DNA of 64,000 nucleotides from Planomicrobium sp. YIM 101495 (GCF_009707665.1 NZ_WLZW01000004.1:124001-188000); one strand, 5' to 3'. Counted from the first letter of the stretch, positions 1 to 8,554 are shown. The notes: generated by a model from the sequence alone, not told the origin. Numbers and translations are program-made.

Positions 1-2
1 GT

Positions 3-299
3 GTGCGTGAAGGCGCAGCCGGTTCACAGTATATTTCCTGGAATGAAGGGCGCTGGTCACTTGCGGTACGCGCGATGACTGATCAAGGCGATAGCTTGAT
101 AGAAGACGCGAAAGCGATTGTTGCATTCCTGGAAGAGCATCTCCTGCCTGCACCGCATCAAATCGGTGCTGCCCAGTTCGATGCGACCGATGACGGCGAT
201 TGGAACCAGCTCATCGTTTGGCAGGAAGAAGATGTTCTCTACGAAATAACGACAACGGAAGATTACGAAACGGCACTTGAGTTTGCAGTGGAGGATTGA
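3..299 (+). CDS. Hypothetical protein, C-terminal part (5' end outside window)
   Basis: The reading frame is open from the first bases of the window, so this is the last ~98 codons of a gene that begins upstream. The visible part is acidic and soluble, rich in Trp, Asp and Glu, with a Ser-Trp-Asn-Glu-Gly-Arg-Trp-Ser-Leu segment near its start. It has no membrane segment and no motif I can assign. A strong terminator follows within 60 bp, so it ends its transcription unit. I do not recognise the family. The segment resembles the C-terminal domain of some Bacillales lipoproteins, but that is only an impression. Confidence 0.6.
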   Translation: MREGAAGSQYISWNEGRWSLAVRAMTDQGDSLIEDAKAIVAFLEEHLLPAPHQIGAAQFDATDDGDWNQLIVWQEEDVLYEITTTEDYETALEFAVED

Positions 300-352
300 T
301 GGGGATGAAATTTTATCCGAAGCGGAAAAGTGTGAAATAGAAAGAAGCTTTT

Positions 353-391
353 GAAGCCAAGGGGACCCTCGAAATCCCCTCGGCTTTTTGT
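353..391 (+). terminator. Intrinsic terminator
   Basis: An 11-bp arm starting AGCCAAGGGGA pairs with TCCCCTCGGCT (one mismatch) and is followed by a T run. It ends the unit of the partial gene at the left edge. Confidence 0.8.
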
Positions 392-441
392 GTCTCCTCA
401 GCTTTTTTCAGCACTTCACATTAATTTTTTCTAGCACATGT

Positions 442-466
442 GTGTAGAAATTTTAAAAGAGGGTAT
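442..466 (+). promoter_or_regulatory. Candidate SigB-type promoter
   Basis: GTGTAG lies 13 bp upstream of a perfect GGGTAT. The SigB consensus is GTTTAA, 12-15 bp, GGGTAT, so the -10 fits fully and the -35 fits 4 of 6 bases. It lies about 55 bp upstream of the Tat-signal oxidoreductase subunit. If real, the whole oxidoreductase/Tat operon would be a general stress unit. This is inference. Confidence 0.3.
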
Positions 467-522
467 TTGAATTAAGTATTCATAATTTTTTAAAAATAAT
501 AAAAAAAGGGAGGAAAATCAGG

Positions 523-1278
523 ATGACAAAAGAGGATAAGAATTATTCCAGACGCGACTTCCTCAAGACGTCGGGAATCGCGACTGGAGCTTTAATCGGC
601 GGTGGAATCATTGGCGGTTTAATTGGTGCGAATGTAGGCAACGACAACGCAAGCACTCCTCCTGGTTCGACGGCTGGCGAACCAGGTGAAGGAGGAGCAG
701 GCGGCGTCAGGGGTCTCATGTTCTTCAAGAATGACGCAGAGTTCCAAATTTTAGCGCAGGCGACAGAGCGTATCTTTCCGGAAGACGATTTAGGCCCCGG
801 GGCAATCGGCCTCGCGGTTCCTTACTTCATTGACCAGCAGCTCGCGGGGGCTTACGGTGAGAATTCGCGGGAGTATATGCAGGCGCCGTTCCTCGAAGGA
901 CAGAAGACACAAGGGTACCAAAGCCGCTTGAAGCGGAATGAAATGTTCCGGCAAGGTCTCCAAATCATGCAGCAGGAAGCACAGGACCGGTTCCAGACGG
1001 ATTTCGTCGATCTCGAGGGAGAGCAGATGGACGAAATCTTGACGGCTTTCCAGGAAGAAGAGATCACGATGAAAGGCGTTTCGGCTTTGTTCTTCTTCCG
1101 GCTATTGCGTGCGGCCACTTTAGAAGGGGCTTATGCGGATCCTATTTATTCCGGAAACCAGAACATGGAAGGGTGGAAAATGAAAGGTTACCCGGGACAT
1201 CAACTGTCTTACTTGAACCAGATCGATAGCGAGGAGTTTGTGGAAATAGAGCCTAAGTCGCTCGGTACGCAACATTAA
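523..1278 (+). CDS. Gluconate 2-dehydrogenase subunit 3 family protein, Tat-exported
   Basis: 251-residue protein with a textbook twin-arginine signal: Ser-Arg-Arg-Asp-Phe-Leu-Lys at residues 9-15, then a Gly/Ala/Ile-rich hydrophobic stretch (about 18-38) and a Gly/Pro-rich linker. The mature part matches the small subunit that accompanies GMC-type sugar dehydrogenases. In that family the small subunit stabilises the flavoprotein and carries it through the Tat pore. The GMC flavoprotein starts 14 bp downstream and has no signal of its own, and tatA and tatC follow, so co-export is likely. The start is an ATG behind a good ribosome site (GGGAGG). The substrate sugar or alcohol is not known. 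Confidence 0.85.
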   Translation: MTKEDKNYSRRDFLKTSGIATGALIGGGIIGGLIGANVGNDNASTPPGSTAGEPGEGGAGGVRGLMFFKNDAEFQILAQATERIFPEDDLGPGAIGLAVPYFIDQQLAGAYGENSREYMQAPFLEGQKTQGYQSRLKRNEMFRQGLQIMQQEAQDRFQTDFVDLEGEQMDEILTAFQEEEITMKGVSALFFFRLLRAATLEGAYADPIYSGNQNMEGWKMKGYPGHQLSYLNQIDSEEFVEIEPKSLGTQH

Positions 1279-1292
1279 TCAAAGGGGGAATT

Positions 1293-3008
1293 GTGGTGGT
1301 CACAAATTTGGAAAAAGTGGATGTAGTAACGGTGGGGGTCGGGTGGACAGGCGGAATCATCGCGGCAGAATGTGCGAAAGCAGGATTGAAAGTCGTGGGA
1401 CTGGAGCGTGGGCGTGAACGAGGAACGGAGGATTTCGCGATCGTCCACGATGAATACCGTTATGCAGTGCGCTATGAATTGATGCAGGACGTCTCGAAAG
1501 AAACTGTCACGTTCCGCAATAACCGGCAGCAGAAGGCGTTGCCTATGCGGCAGCTCGGATCATTTTTGCTAGGTGAAGGTCTCGGTGGATCAGGAACCCA
1601 CTGGAATGGCCACACGTGGCGTTTTTTGCCGTACGATTTCCAGATCAAGACTTTGACTGATGAGAAGTACGGAGCGGATAAGCTGGCACCGGAGTACACG
1701 CTGCAAGACTGGGGCATCACGTACGATGAACTGGAGCCGTATTTCGATAAGTTCGAGAAGACGGCCGGCATTTCAGGTGAAGACATCAATCCATTCTGGG
1801 GGAAACGATCCAATCCGTTCCCGACACCTCCGATGAAAAAGACCCCGATTTTAAAAAAGTTCGAGACGGCCGCAACGAATTTAGGCTATACGCCGTTCAT
1901 GCTGCCTTCCGCGAATTTATCGGAAGCGTACGTGAATCCGGATGGGGCTTCGATCAACGCCTGTCAGTATTGCGGATTCTGTGAACGGTTCGGCTGTGAG
2001 TACGGCGCAAAAACGTCGCCGGAGATCACGGTGGTCCCGACGGCGCGGGAAACCGGGAATTACGAAATCACTTTCAATGCGAATGTTGTAGAGGTTGTGA
2101 AAGAAGGGGATCGTGTAACCGGTGTCCGCTATTTCGATACGGTCACGTTCGAGGAATTCTTCCAGCCGGCGGAAGTCGTCGTGCTGACGAGCTATATCAT
2201 GAACAACGCGAAACTCTTGATGGTCTCCAATATCGGAGAAATGTACAATCCGGACACTGGGCAAGGGACGTTGGGAAGAAATTATTGCTATCAGATTTTG
2301 CCGGGCGCTTCCGGGTTTTTCGAAGAAAAAATGAACACGTTCATGGGAGCAGGATCGCTTGGCATGACTATCGATGACTTTAACGGTGACAGTTTTGATC
2401 ACGGCGACTTGGATTTCATCCACGGTGCGAGCCTGTCGATGACGCAGACGGGTATCCGCCCGATTTTGACGAATCCGGTACCGCCGGATACGCCTTCATG
2501 GGGAGCGGAATTCAAGAAGGCGTCCATCGAGAACTTCAATAAAACGTTGAGCATCGGCGGACAGGGAGCTTCGATGCCACACCGTGAGAACTATATGGCG
2601 CTCGATAGTACGTATAAAGACATTTATGGCGTGCCGCTCTTGCAATTGACATACAATTTCACAGACCAGGACCGGGCGCTTCACAAATTCCTGACGGAAA
2701 AATCCGCGGAAATCATGAAGGAGATGGGCGCGAAAACGGTAGTAGCGGGCAGCCCGATTTCAGATTATGACATTGTTCCTTACCAAACGACGCATAATAC
2801 TGGTGGAACGGTAATGGGAGCGGACCCGGCTACCAGTGTGGTGAACAACTACCTGCAGCACTGGGATGCAGAGAATTTATTCGTGGTAGGCGCCGGGAAT
2901 TTTGCACATAATGGCGGTTATAATCCGACAGGAACAGTCGGGGCACTTGCCTATCGCTGTGCGGAAGGCATCATTAATTACAGCAAAAATGGAGGATCAC
3001 TCGTTTAA
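1293..3008 (+). CDS. GMC family oxidoreductase (large FAD subunit)
   Basis: 571-residue flavoprotein. The N-terminal dinucleotide fold has GxGxxG at residues 15-20, and the C-terminal GMC active-site region carries His539 and Asn544 in a His-Asn-Gly-Gly-Tyr-Asn-Pro context. Between them lies a Cys cluster (Cys224, 227, 230, 235), typical of the membrane-associated gluconate, 2-ketogluconate and fructose dehydrogenase branch. It should oxidise a sugar or polyol on the outer face of the membrane. No cytochrome c subunit is encoded nearby, so electrons may pass to quinone or another carrier. It starts with GTG (1293, or 1296) behind AAAGGGGG. It has no signal peptide and depends on its small-subunit neighbour for export. 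Confidence 0.85.
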   Translation: MVVTNLEKVDVVTVGVGWTGGIIAAECAKAGLKVVGLERGRERGTEDFAIVHDEYRYAVRYELMQDVSKETVTFRNNRQQKALPMRQLGSFLLGEGLGGSGTHWNGHTWRFLPYDFQIKTLTDEKYGADKLAPEYTLQDWGITYDELEPYFDKFEKTAGISGEDINPFWGKRSNPFPTPPMKKTPILKKFETAATNLGYTPFMLPSANLSEAYVNPDGASINACQYCGFCERFGCEYGAKTSPEITVVPTARETGNYEITFNANVVEVVKEGDRVTGVRYFDTVTFEEFFQPAEVVVLTSYIMNNAKLLMVSNIGEMYNPDTGQGTLGRNYCYQILPGASGFFEEKMNTFMGAGSLGMTIDDFNGDSFDHGDLDFIHGASLSMTQTGIRPILTNPVPPDTPSWGAEFKKASIENFNKTLSIGGQGASMPHRENYMALDSTYKDIYGVPLLQLTYNFTDQDRALHKFLTEKSAEIMKEMGAKTVVAGSPISDYDIVPYQTTHNTGGTVMGADPATSVVNNYLQHWDAENLFVVGAGNFAHNGGYNPTGTVGALAYRCAEGIINYSKNGGSLV

Positions 3009-3026
3009 TAAAGGAGGAGACATGTT

Positions 3027-3230
3027 ATGGGCGGTTTAGCTTCAATCGGCGTTCCAGGGTTGATTATTATATTGGTGATTGTGTTGATCTTATTTGGACC
3101 TAGAAAGCTGCCGGAAATTGGCGGCGCGGTCGGCAAGACGTTGTCTGAATTCAAGCGTTCAGCGAAAGACATCATGGATGACGACGAGACACCCGAAACG
3201 AAAGAAGAAACAAAATCCGAAAAAATTTGA
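3027..3230 (+). CDS. tatA: Twin-arginine translocase subunit TatA
   Basis: 67-residue TatA/E protein. A single N-terminal membrane helix (about residues 8-25) is followed by Phe-Gly-Pro-Arg-Lys-Leu-Pro-Glu, the hinge signature of TatA, then an amphipathic helix and a charged Asp/Glu/Lys tail. It oligomerises to form the transport pore. It lies 18 bp after the GMC gene and 10 bp before tatC, inside the oxidoreductase operon. This supports a substrate-dedicated Tat system like the TatAdCd/PhoD arrangement of Bacillus subtilis. Confidence 0.93.
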   Translation: MGGLASIGVPGLIIILVIVLILFGPRKLPEIGGAVGKTLSEFKRSAKDIMDDDETPETKEETKSEKI

Positions 3231-3240
3231 AGGTGGTTAA

Positions 3241-4101
3241 ATGGATCCGTATGGAGAGCGTAAATTAGTCAGTCCGCTGCAAAAGAAAGCGGAACAGCCA
3301 GAAATCCCTGCGGTGAAAATCCCGGATCCGCCTGTCACGGAAGCGACAGCGCCACAACCTCCGGATCCGCCGGAAGGGGATTCGGAAGAGCCTGTGGAAT
3401 CGCTAGTCGACCATTTAGGGGAGCTGCGAAAGCAATTGATCAAGAGTTTGTTCGTGTTCTTTTTCTTCCTGGTCGTTGTTTTTGCGACGCTGAATTTCTG
3501 GTTTCCATATGTGGTGAGAGGGCACGATCTCGTCATCCTTGGCCCGTTGGAAATCATCAAGTTCTACACATCGATTTCAGTCACGCTGGCGCTGGGATTA
3601 TCGCTGCCATTCCTGAGTCATTTCATTTGGCAGTTCGTAAAGCCGGGGCTGAAAGATGAGGAGTCGAAGTTTCTCGGCTTGTATTCGCCGGTCATGCTGC
3701 TGCTATTCCTCTTCGGTGTGGCGTTCGGGTATTTCATCGTCAATCCGCTAAGCTATCAGTTTCTAGTAGGACTTGGCGCAACGAACTTCGCGGTGATGAT
3801 TTCGGCAAGCGAGTATGTCCATTTCCTGATTATGACGACGGTCCCACTTGGGCTCTTGTTCGAGATGCCAATCGTGGCGTTATTCTTGTCGACACTCGGA
3901 CTATTGACTTCGGGCTCGATGAAGAAGGTACGAAAATGGTCGTATCTTGTGCTCGCAATTGTCTCGGCATTGATTACGCCGCCAGATTTCATCAGCCAGC
4001 TGCTGGTGCTGGTTCCGATGGCGGTGTTGTATGAGATGAGTATTTATATCGTCAAACGGATGGAGAATAAGAAAGAGAATTTGGAGTCGCCTGTGCTTTA
4101 A
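3241..4101 (+). CDS. tatC: Twin-arginine translocase subunit TatC with Pro-rich N-terminal extension
   Basis: 286-residue polytopic protein with six predicted membrane helices. The TatC signal-recognition motif His-Leu-Gly-Glu-Leu-Arg lies at residues 58-63; it normally sits within the first ~15 residues. The ~55 residues before it are rich in Pro and Glu and look disordered, so this TatC is about 45 residues longer than usual at its cytoplasmic N terminus. No internal start has a better ribosome site than the ATG at 3241 (AAGGTGG just upstream). TatC binds the Arg-Arg signal peptide and recruits TatA. It is the last gene of the oxidoreductase unit. Confidence 0.92.
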   Translation: MDPYGERKLVSPLQKKAEQPEIPAVKIPDPPVTEATAPQPPDPPEGDSEEPVESLVDHLGELRKQLIKSLFVFFFFLVVVFATLNFWFPYVVRGHDLVILGPLEIIKFYTSISVTLALGLSLPFLSHFIWQFVKPGLKDEESKFLGLYSPVMLLLFLFGVAFGYFIVNPLSYQFLVGLGATNFAVMISASEYVHFLIMTTVPLGLLFEMPIVALFLSTLGLLTSGSMKKVRKWSYLVLAIVSALITPPDFISQLLVLVPMAVLYEMSIYIVKRMENKKENLESPVL

Positions 4102-4159
4102 TGACTGATAGGGTGCTCATTCTTTGGACGGATATGCTACAATTGAACCAAGTAAATAT

Positions 4160-4332
4160 TCATGCAGGGAAAAGGTGCTGAGCAATCAGCGTAACAGGGA
4201 ATTCGGTTGAAATCCGAAGCTGTTTCCGCAACTGTAAGTGTGGATGAAACGAGGAATGCCACTGATCGGGAGTTATCCGGTCGGGAAGGGCCTCGGAGTA
4301 AAGTGATGCACGAGCCAGGAGACCTACCTTTT
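4160..4332 (+). promoter_or_regulatory. Cobalamin riboswitch
   Basis: The conserved core elements are in order: GGTGCT near 4174, an AGGGAA block, a GAAATCC segment, a CCGCAACTGTAAGT box, GGGAAGG, and the closing GAGCCAGGAGACC at 4312-4324. It lies upstream of an adenosyltransferase-like gene and a BtuF-like gene and is followed by a terminator at 4420. Coenzyme B12 binding is expected to favour termination. Confidence 0.93.
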
Positions 4333-4419
4333 TCTGAACGTATTTTCGCTCTTCGGAAGATAAGGGGATTTTGCGGCAACTTTTCCTATTGACCGCTTTT
4401 TTTCGGTTTGCCGATAGTT

Positions 4420-4458
4420 GGAGTGCCATCCTTATTCCTGGGATGGCACTCTTTTTTT
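4420..4458 (+). terminator. Riboswitch expression-platform terminator
   Basis: GGAGTGCCATCC pairs perfectly with GGATGGCACTC across a short loop and is followed by seven T. It lies between the cobalamin aptamer and the first gene, so it acts as the off state of the switch. Confidence 0.85.
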
Positions 4459-4512
4459 GCGGAACGATACGCCTGCTGATATTTAACTGATTTGTCATCA
4501 GGAGGTGAAAAA

Positions 4513-5058
4513 ATGAAAAAGGATATCCGTTTTGTCTGTTACCCTTTCATGCGTGAAAGTGCTGCGACTGTGGATTTTGAAATCCGCACCGACTCCATGA
4601 CGACACGGGTGGGAGAAGCGATTTCCCTCTTGGAAGATGTGCCGATGGTGTATGAAGATCTCCGCTACTTGCAGCCGATGTGCTATCACTTGAACGGCTC
4701 TGTACGCGGGAAGCTTGCTGTGACAGAAGAGGACCTTGATGTGCTTAGTGAAATGTACGACCGTTACGTCGCGCAAGTCGAAGAGGAAATCAGCACATTC
4801 GTCTTGCCGCAAGGAACATATGCCGCAACTGTTTTGCATGTATGCAGAAGCGAAGCGAAAAAATCCGTCCGTGCTTTGCACAAAGTTTCACTGGAGCGGG
4901 AAGTGCCGGAACACTTATTCGACTATACAGGACTGCTCGCGAATCTCTTCTTCGCAATGGCTGTCTTCGTTAATAAAACGCACGGCGTACATGAAATTCC
5001 ATTCGTCAGTAAGTCATACCCGACCAGACCGAAAAGAAAGAAGGAGCTTAAATCATGA
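4513..5058 (+). CDS. Cobalamin adenosyltransferase-like protein (divergent PduO fold)
   Basis: 181-residue protein. Its second half resembles PduO-type ATP:cob(I)alamin adenosyltransferases: a Phe-Val-Leu-Pro-x-Gly segment, then Ala-Ala-x-x-Leu-His-x-x-Arg, and a terminal helix Leu-Leu-Ala-Asn-Leu-Phe-Phe. The usual Arg-rich ATP/B12-binding helix is altered (Lys-Lys where Arg-Arg is common), and the N-terminal glycine-rich ATP loop of PduO is not obvious. Control by a cobalamin riboswitch and coupling to a BtuF-like gene support a role in B12 handling. It may be catalytically altered. The ATG at 4513 follows AGGAGGTG; an in-frame TTG at 4492 is less likely. Confidence 0.7.
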   Translation: MKKDIRFVCYPFMRESAATVDFEIRTDSMTTRVGEAISLLEDVPMVYEDLRYLQPMCYHLNGSVRGKLAVTEEDLDVLSEMYDRYVAQVEEEISTFVLPQGTYAATVLHVCRSEAKKSVRALHKVSLEREVPEHLFDYTGLLANLFFAMAVFVNKTHGVHEIPFVSKSYPTRPKRKKELKS

Positions 5059-6023
5059 AAATCAATGGAATCCATTTATCTGCACTACTCGCCGCTGCTC
5101 TCCTGCTCGGCGCATGCCAATCCGGTGATACTTCAAGCGAGACACCGGAAGAGACAGCACCACAAGAAGAAACCACATCACCAGAGGAAGCGGAAACTTC
5201 CAGTTATACAGTCATAGACGATCTTGAAAAAGAAGTGACGTTCGAAGCAGTACCTGAAACGGTCGTTTCGCTGATTCCGAGCAATACGGAGATTGTCTTT
5301 GCTTTGGAAGAAGGCGAAAAACTTGTTGGTGTAACGGATTATGATACATATCCGGAAGAAGCGCTGGAGATCGAGCGCATCAGTGATTCGGTTGAATTCA
5401 ACGCAGAGCGCATCATCCAATTGGATCCGGATGTCGTCCTTGCCTATTCCACAGGAGAAGCGCCGGCCGGACTTGCTTTACTTGAAGAGGCAGACATTCC
5501 GGTATTCGTCATCCAGTCCGCGACATCATTCGAAGACGTCTACGGAGATATTGAACAGCTCGCTGCAGTCTTAGCTGCGGAAGAAAAAGGCGAGGAATTA
5601 ATCGAAGACATCCAGGGGCAAATAGAAGAAGTGCAACAAAAGCTCGCTTCGGTTGAGAAGAAACAAATTTACTTCGAAATCAGTCCGTCACCGGATATTT
5701 ACACAATCGGCCAATCGACTTTCCAGCAAGAAATCCTAGACCATGCCCAAGTTGAAAACATTTTTAGTGACATGACCGGTTGGCCGAGCATTTCGGAAGA
5801 AGAAGTAATCACCCGCAACCCAGCGGTTATTTTGAGCAGTGTGACGTATATTGAAGATCCAATCGCTGAAATGAAAGCGCGCAGTTCATGGGACAGCATT
5901 ACAGCGGTTCAAGAAGATGCGATTCACATACTTGACGCGGATGTGACGTCACGTCCCGGTCCACGTATCGGTGAAGCAGTCGAACTTGTCGCAAAAGCGG
6001 TTTACCCTGAATTGATGGAATAA
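5055..6023 (+). CDS. btuF: ABC transporter substrate-binding lipoprotein, BtuF-like (cobalamin)
   Basis: 322 residues with a lipoprotein signal peptide (Leu-Leu-Leu-Gly-Ala-Cys, Cys near residue 21), an acidic Thr/Glu/Pro linker, and a periplasmic-binding-protein fold of the BtuF/FhuD class (Val-Val-Ser-Leu-Ile-Pro-Ser-Asn-Thr-Glu opens the first lobe). Family members bind cobalamin, siderophore or heme. The cobalamin riboswitch upstream favours cobalamin. The ATG overlaps the stop of the previous gene (ATGA), so translation is coupled. No permease or ATPase gene follows, so BtuC and BtuD must be encoded elsewhere. Confidence 0.82.
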   Translation: MKINGIHLSALLAAALLLGACQSGDTSSETPEETAPQEETTSPEEAETSSYTVIDDLEKEVTFEAVPETVVSLIPSNTEIVFALEEGEKLVGVTDYDTYPEEALEIERISDSVEFNAERIIQLDPDVVLAYSTGEAPAGLALLEEADIPVFVIQSATSFEDVYGDIEQLAAVLAAEEKGEELIEDIQGQIEEVQQKLASVEKKQIYFEISPSPDIYTIGQSTFQQEILDHAQVENIFSDMTGWPSISEEEVITRNPAVILSSVTYIEDPIAEMKARSSWDSITAVQEDAIHILDADVTSRPGPRIGEAVELVAKAVYPELME

Positions 6024-6025
6024 GA

Positions 6026-6057
6026 AAAAAGTGCCGGACCTATGTCTGGCACTTTTT
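6026..6057 (+). terminator. Intrinsic terminator
   Basis: AAAAAGTGCCGGAC pairs with GTCTGGCACTTTTT (one G-T pair) across a 4-nt loop. It ends the B12 operon. Its GTGCC/GTCTGGCAC core resembles the repeat found inside the ABC gene near 48.1 kb. Confidence 0.85.
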
Positions 6058-6276
6058 ATCTTTTGGCCCAATGAAGAGAAGAAGACGTTCTACAGGATTG
6101 GAGTTTACTATTGTTCAAAATCAAATTGACTAATTGAAATGACTATATTATCCTTATAATTCAGAAATGATTAATAGATGCTATTCTTTCGAAGAAGGAG
6201 AAAAGACAGTCCGGGGGATTGGGAGCAGGCAATCTATTGCGTAAGCAATCACCAGAAAGAAACAGGAGGGGAAAAC

Positions 6277-7707
6277 ATGATTACATTTATTGTTTCGATT
6301 GCTTTGCTTGTGGTTGCATATTTTACATACGGAAAGTATATTGAAAAATTATTCGGTCCAATCGCCGGACGGAAAACACCGGCTTACGCCAATCATGACG
6401 GCGTCGATTTCGTGCCGATGAACAAACATAAAAACTCGTTGATTCAGCTGTTGAATATCGCAGGTACCGGTCCGATTTTCGGCCCGATCATGGGAGCGCT
6501 TTACGGCCCGGTCGCATTTTTGTGGATTGTCATCGGCTGCATTTTTGCAGGAGCGGTGCACGACTACTTGACGGGGATGATTTCCATTCGCAACAAAGGT
6601 GCACATATTCCAGAGCTTGCCGGGAAATTCCTGGGGGCAGCTTCGAAGCACCTCGTGAACTTTTTTGCATTGCTGTTGTTGCTGCTTGTCGGAACGGTAT
6701 TCGTCACGACGCCAGCGTCATTGCTTGCAATACTTCTGGATGGCAAAGTAGCTGTCGCAATCTTGATTGCACTTATTTTCGTTTATTATTTCCTCTCCAC
6801 TATTTTACCGATCGACAAAATCATCGGCCGTCTTTATCCTTACTTCGGTGCCGTTCTTTTGATCGGGACAATCGGAGTCGGAGGAGCGCTTTTGTTCTCT
6901 GAATATAAGATTCCGGAATTGAACTTGACGAATATGCATCCAGACAATTTGCCGATTTTCCCGATGCTGTTCTTCACGATCACTTGTGGAGCGTTGTCTG
7001 GATTCCACGCGACGCAATCACCGATCATTTCACGGACGACGCAGAATGAATCACAAGGCCGCTACATCTTCTACGGCATGATGATTGCGGAAGGGATCAT
7101 CGCGATGATCTGGGCTGCAGCTGCGATGAGCATTTTCGATGGCCAGACACTATCAAGCATGATCAGCGAAGGGACTCCTTCCGCGGTCGTCAACGAAGTA
7201 TCCATGACGCTTCTTGGTGCTGTTGGTGGTACGATCGCTGTTCTCGGTGCGATCGTCCTGCCGATCACTTCAGGGGATACGGCATTCCGTGCTGCGCGTT
7301 CGATCATTGCGGACTACTTGAAAATCGATCAGCAGAAAGTCATTAAGCGTCTGATGATCGCACTGCCATTGTTCGCAATCTCGATCGTCTTGACGCAGAT
7401 CGACTTCAACTTGCTGTGGCGCTACTTCTCTTGGGCGAACCAAGCGACTGCCGCAATCGCACTATGGATCGCGACGATGTACTTGTACATTCAAGGTAAG
7501 AACTACTTTGTGGCATTGGCGCCAGCCATTTTCATCACATATATGGTATTTGTCTACATCTTGAACCAGAAGATCGGCTTCAACCTTGATTTGAACATCT
7601 CGTTCATTATAGGGCTGATTTTGACGATCATCCTCATGGGCATGTTCTTCGTCAAAGCGCGGAAGAACCGGGCCGACGATATCGAGACATCTGTAGCGGT
7701 AGACTAA
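6277..7707 (+). CDS. cstA: Carbon starvation CstA family transporter
   Basis: 476-residue integral membrane protein, hydrophobic throughout, with the CstA-family N terminus (Tyr-Phe-Thr-Tyr-Gly-Lys-Tyr) and an early Asn-x-x-Gly-Thr-Gly-Pro-Ile-x-Gly-Pro block near residue 55. It belongs to the short CstA branch; the E. coli protein is about 700 residues. Family members import peptides or pyruvate when carbon is limiting. The ATG at 6277 follows ACAGGAGGGG; a longer in-frame extension upstream is soluble, lacks a ribosome site and is probably leader. It is monocistronic, with a very strong shared terminator behind it. Confidence 0.85.
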   Translation: MITFIVSIALLVVAYFTYGKYIEKLFGPIAGRKTPAYANHDGVDFVPMNKHKNSLIQLLNIAGTGPIFGPIMGALYGPVAFLWIVIGCIFAGAVHDYLTGMISIRNKGAHIPELAGKFLGAASKHLVNFFALLLLLLVGTVFVTTPASLLAILLDGKVAVAILIALIFVYYFLSTILPIDKIIGRLYPYFGAVLLIGTIGVGGALLFSEYKIPELNLTNMHPDNLPIFPMLFFTITCGALSGFHATQSPIISRTTQNESQGRYIFYGMMIAEGIIAMIWAAAAMSIFDGQTLSSMISEGTPSAVVNEVSMTLLGAVGGTIAVLGAIVLPITSGDTAFRAARSIIADYLKIDQQKVIKRLMIALPLFAISIVLTQIDFNLLWRYFSWANQATAAIALWIATMYLYIQGKNYFVALAPAIFITYMVFVYILNQKIGFNLDLNISFIIGLILTIILMGMFFVKARKNRADDIETSVAVD

Positions 7708-7717
7708 TCGGATAGAA

Positions 7718-7762
7718 AAAGGAACTGCCCCCGTCTCCCATTGAGACGGGGGCAGTTCCTTT
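7718..7762. terminator. Bidirectional terminator (20-bp perfect arms)
   Basis: AAAGGAACTGCCCCCGTCTC and its exact complement flank a 5-nt loop, with A and T runs on the two sides. It serves both cstA and the convergent XRE regulator. Confidence 0.9.
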
Positions 7763-7778
7763 AGGTTCTTGTCGGATT

Positions 7779-8363
7779 TCACACAAGCTGATAATACAAA
7801 CCGAACTTCGTATCATACCAAAGCAGCTTGCCGTGCTTCTTTTTCGGGATACGGCTTTGCAGGCTCCATTCGGGGAATTGCTTGATCAGTTGGATCTGGT
7901 CGCCGGTTGCGAATGCCAGGAATGAGATGTAGTGCTCTTTTGTCATCGGATGGTCGCTCGAAATGAACCATTCCTGATCCGACTCCGTCAAAAGCAGCTT
8001 ATTGTCATCCGTTGCTTTCTTCGCCTCCAGCTGTTCCAGCTTTCTCCCGCAGCAGGAAAGTGTAACGTCTCCTGTTGCGAGGACGATGTTATGACATGTG
8101 GTGCAAACAAAATAATTGGCTTTTTTCATGTTACCTCCTATAAAATCATTGGCCGGCAATTCGCCGTCCAGTATATTTTCGATATTCACTCCGAAGACAG
8201 CAGATAAACTCGGAAGCAGTGATACATCCGGGTAGCCTTGACCGCGCTCCCATTTGGAAATCGTCCGGTCGGACAGATGCAATTGCTCCGCTAATTGTTT
8301 TTGGGTGAAGCCTTTTTCTTTTCGTAAACGATAAATCAAATCGCCGACTTTTTGTGTATCCAT
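7779..8363 (-). CDS. XRE family transcriptional regulator with C-terminal Cys-pair domain
   Basis: 194 residues. Residues 5-62 form a Cro/CI-type helix-turn-helix (Leu-Arg-Lys-Glu-Lys-Gly-Phe-Thr-Gln-Lys-Gln-Leu-Ala, then Ser-Asp-Arg-Thr-Ile-Ser-Lys-Trp-Glu-Arg-Gly). After a linker, Cys87/Cys90 and Cys104/Cys105 could form a small zinc ribbon, followed by a Trp/Phe-rich C-terminal domain. This architecture is common in Bacillales regulators of unknown ligand. It starts at an ATG with GGAGGAGAT upstream on the minus strand. It is convergent with cstA, and its target is not evident. Confidence 0.85.
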   Translation of the reverse strand: MDTQKVGDLIYRLRKEKGFTQKQLAEQLHLSDRTISKWERGQGYPDVSLLPSLSAVFGVNIENILDGELPANDFIGGNMKKANYFVCTTCHNIVLATGDVTLSCCGRKLEQLEAKKATDDNKLLLTESDQEWFISSDHPMTKEHYISFLAFATGDQIQLIKQFPEWSLQSRIPKKKHGKLLWYDTKFGLYYQLV

Positions 8364-8554
8364 TCGATCTCCTCCTGCGTATCTTTTATCATAATGAACG
8401 GTTCCTTCAACTGCAACAAACGCTCCGTAGAGTCCGAGGCTGAGGAAATCTATCCAAGAAAGAGACGGGCAGCGGGTGTTTGTTGCGGGCAGTAACAGGG
8501 GAACTATTTTAGAAAGGGTGTATCGGATGATGGCAAGGAAGGAGGGGGGAGGAA

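Noticed and set aside
6100-6276. Possible riboswitch or T-box in the cstA leader
   Set aside because: Only a short ATTGC/GCAAT hairpin is visible; no conserved aptamer core or terminator/antiterminator pair was found.
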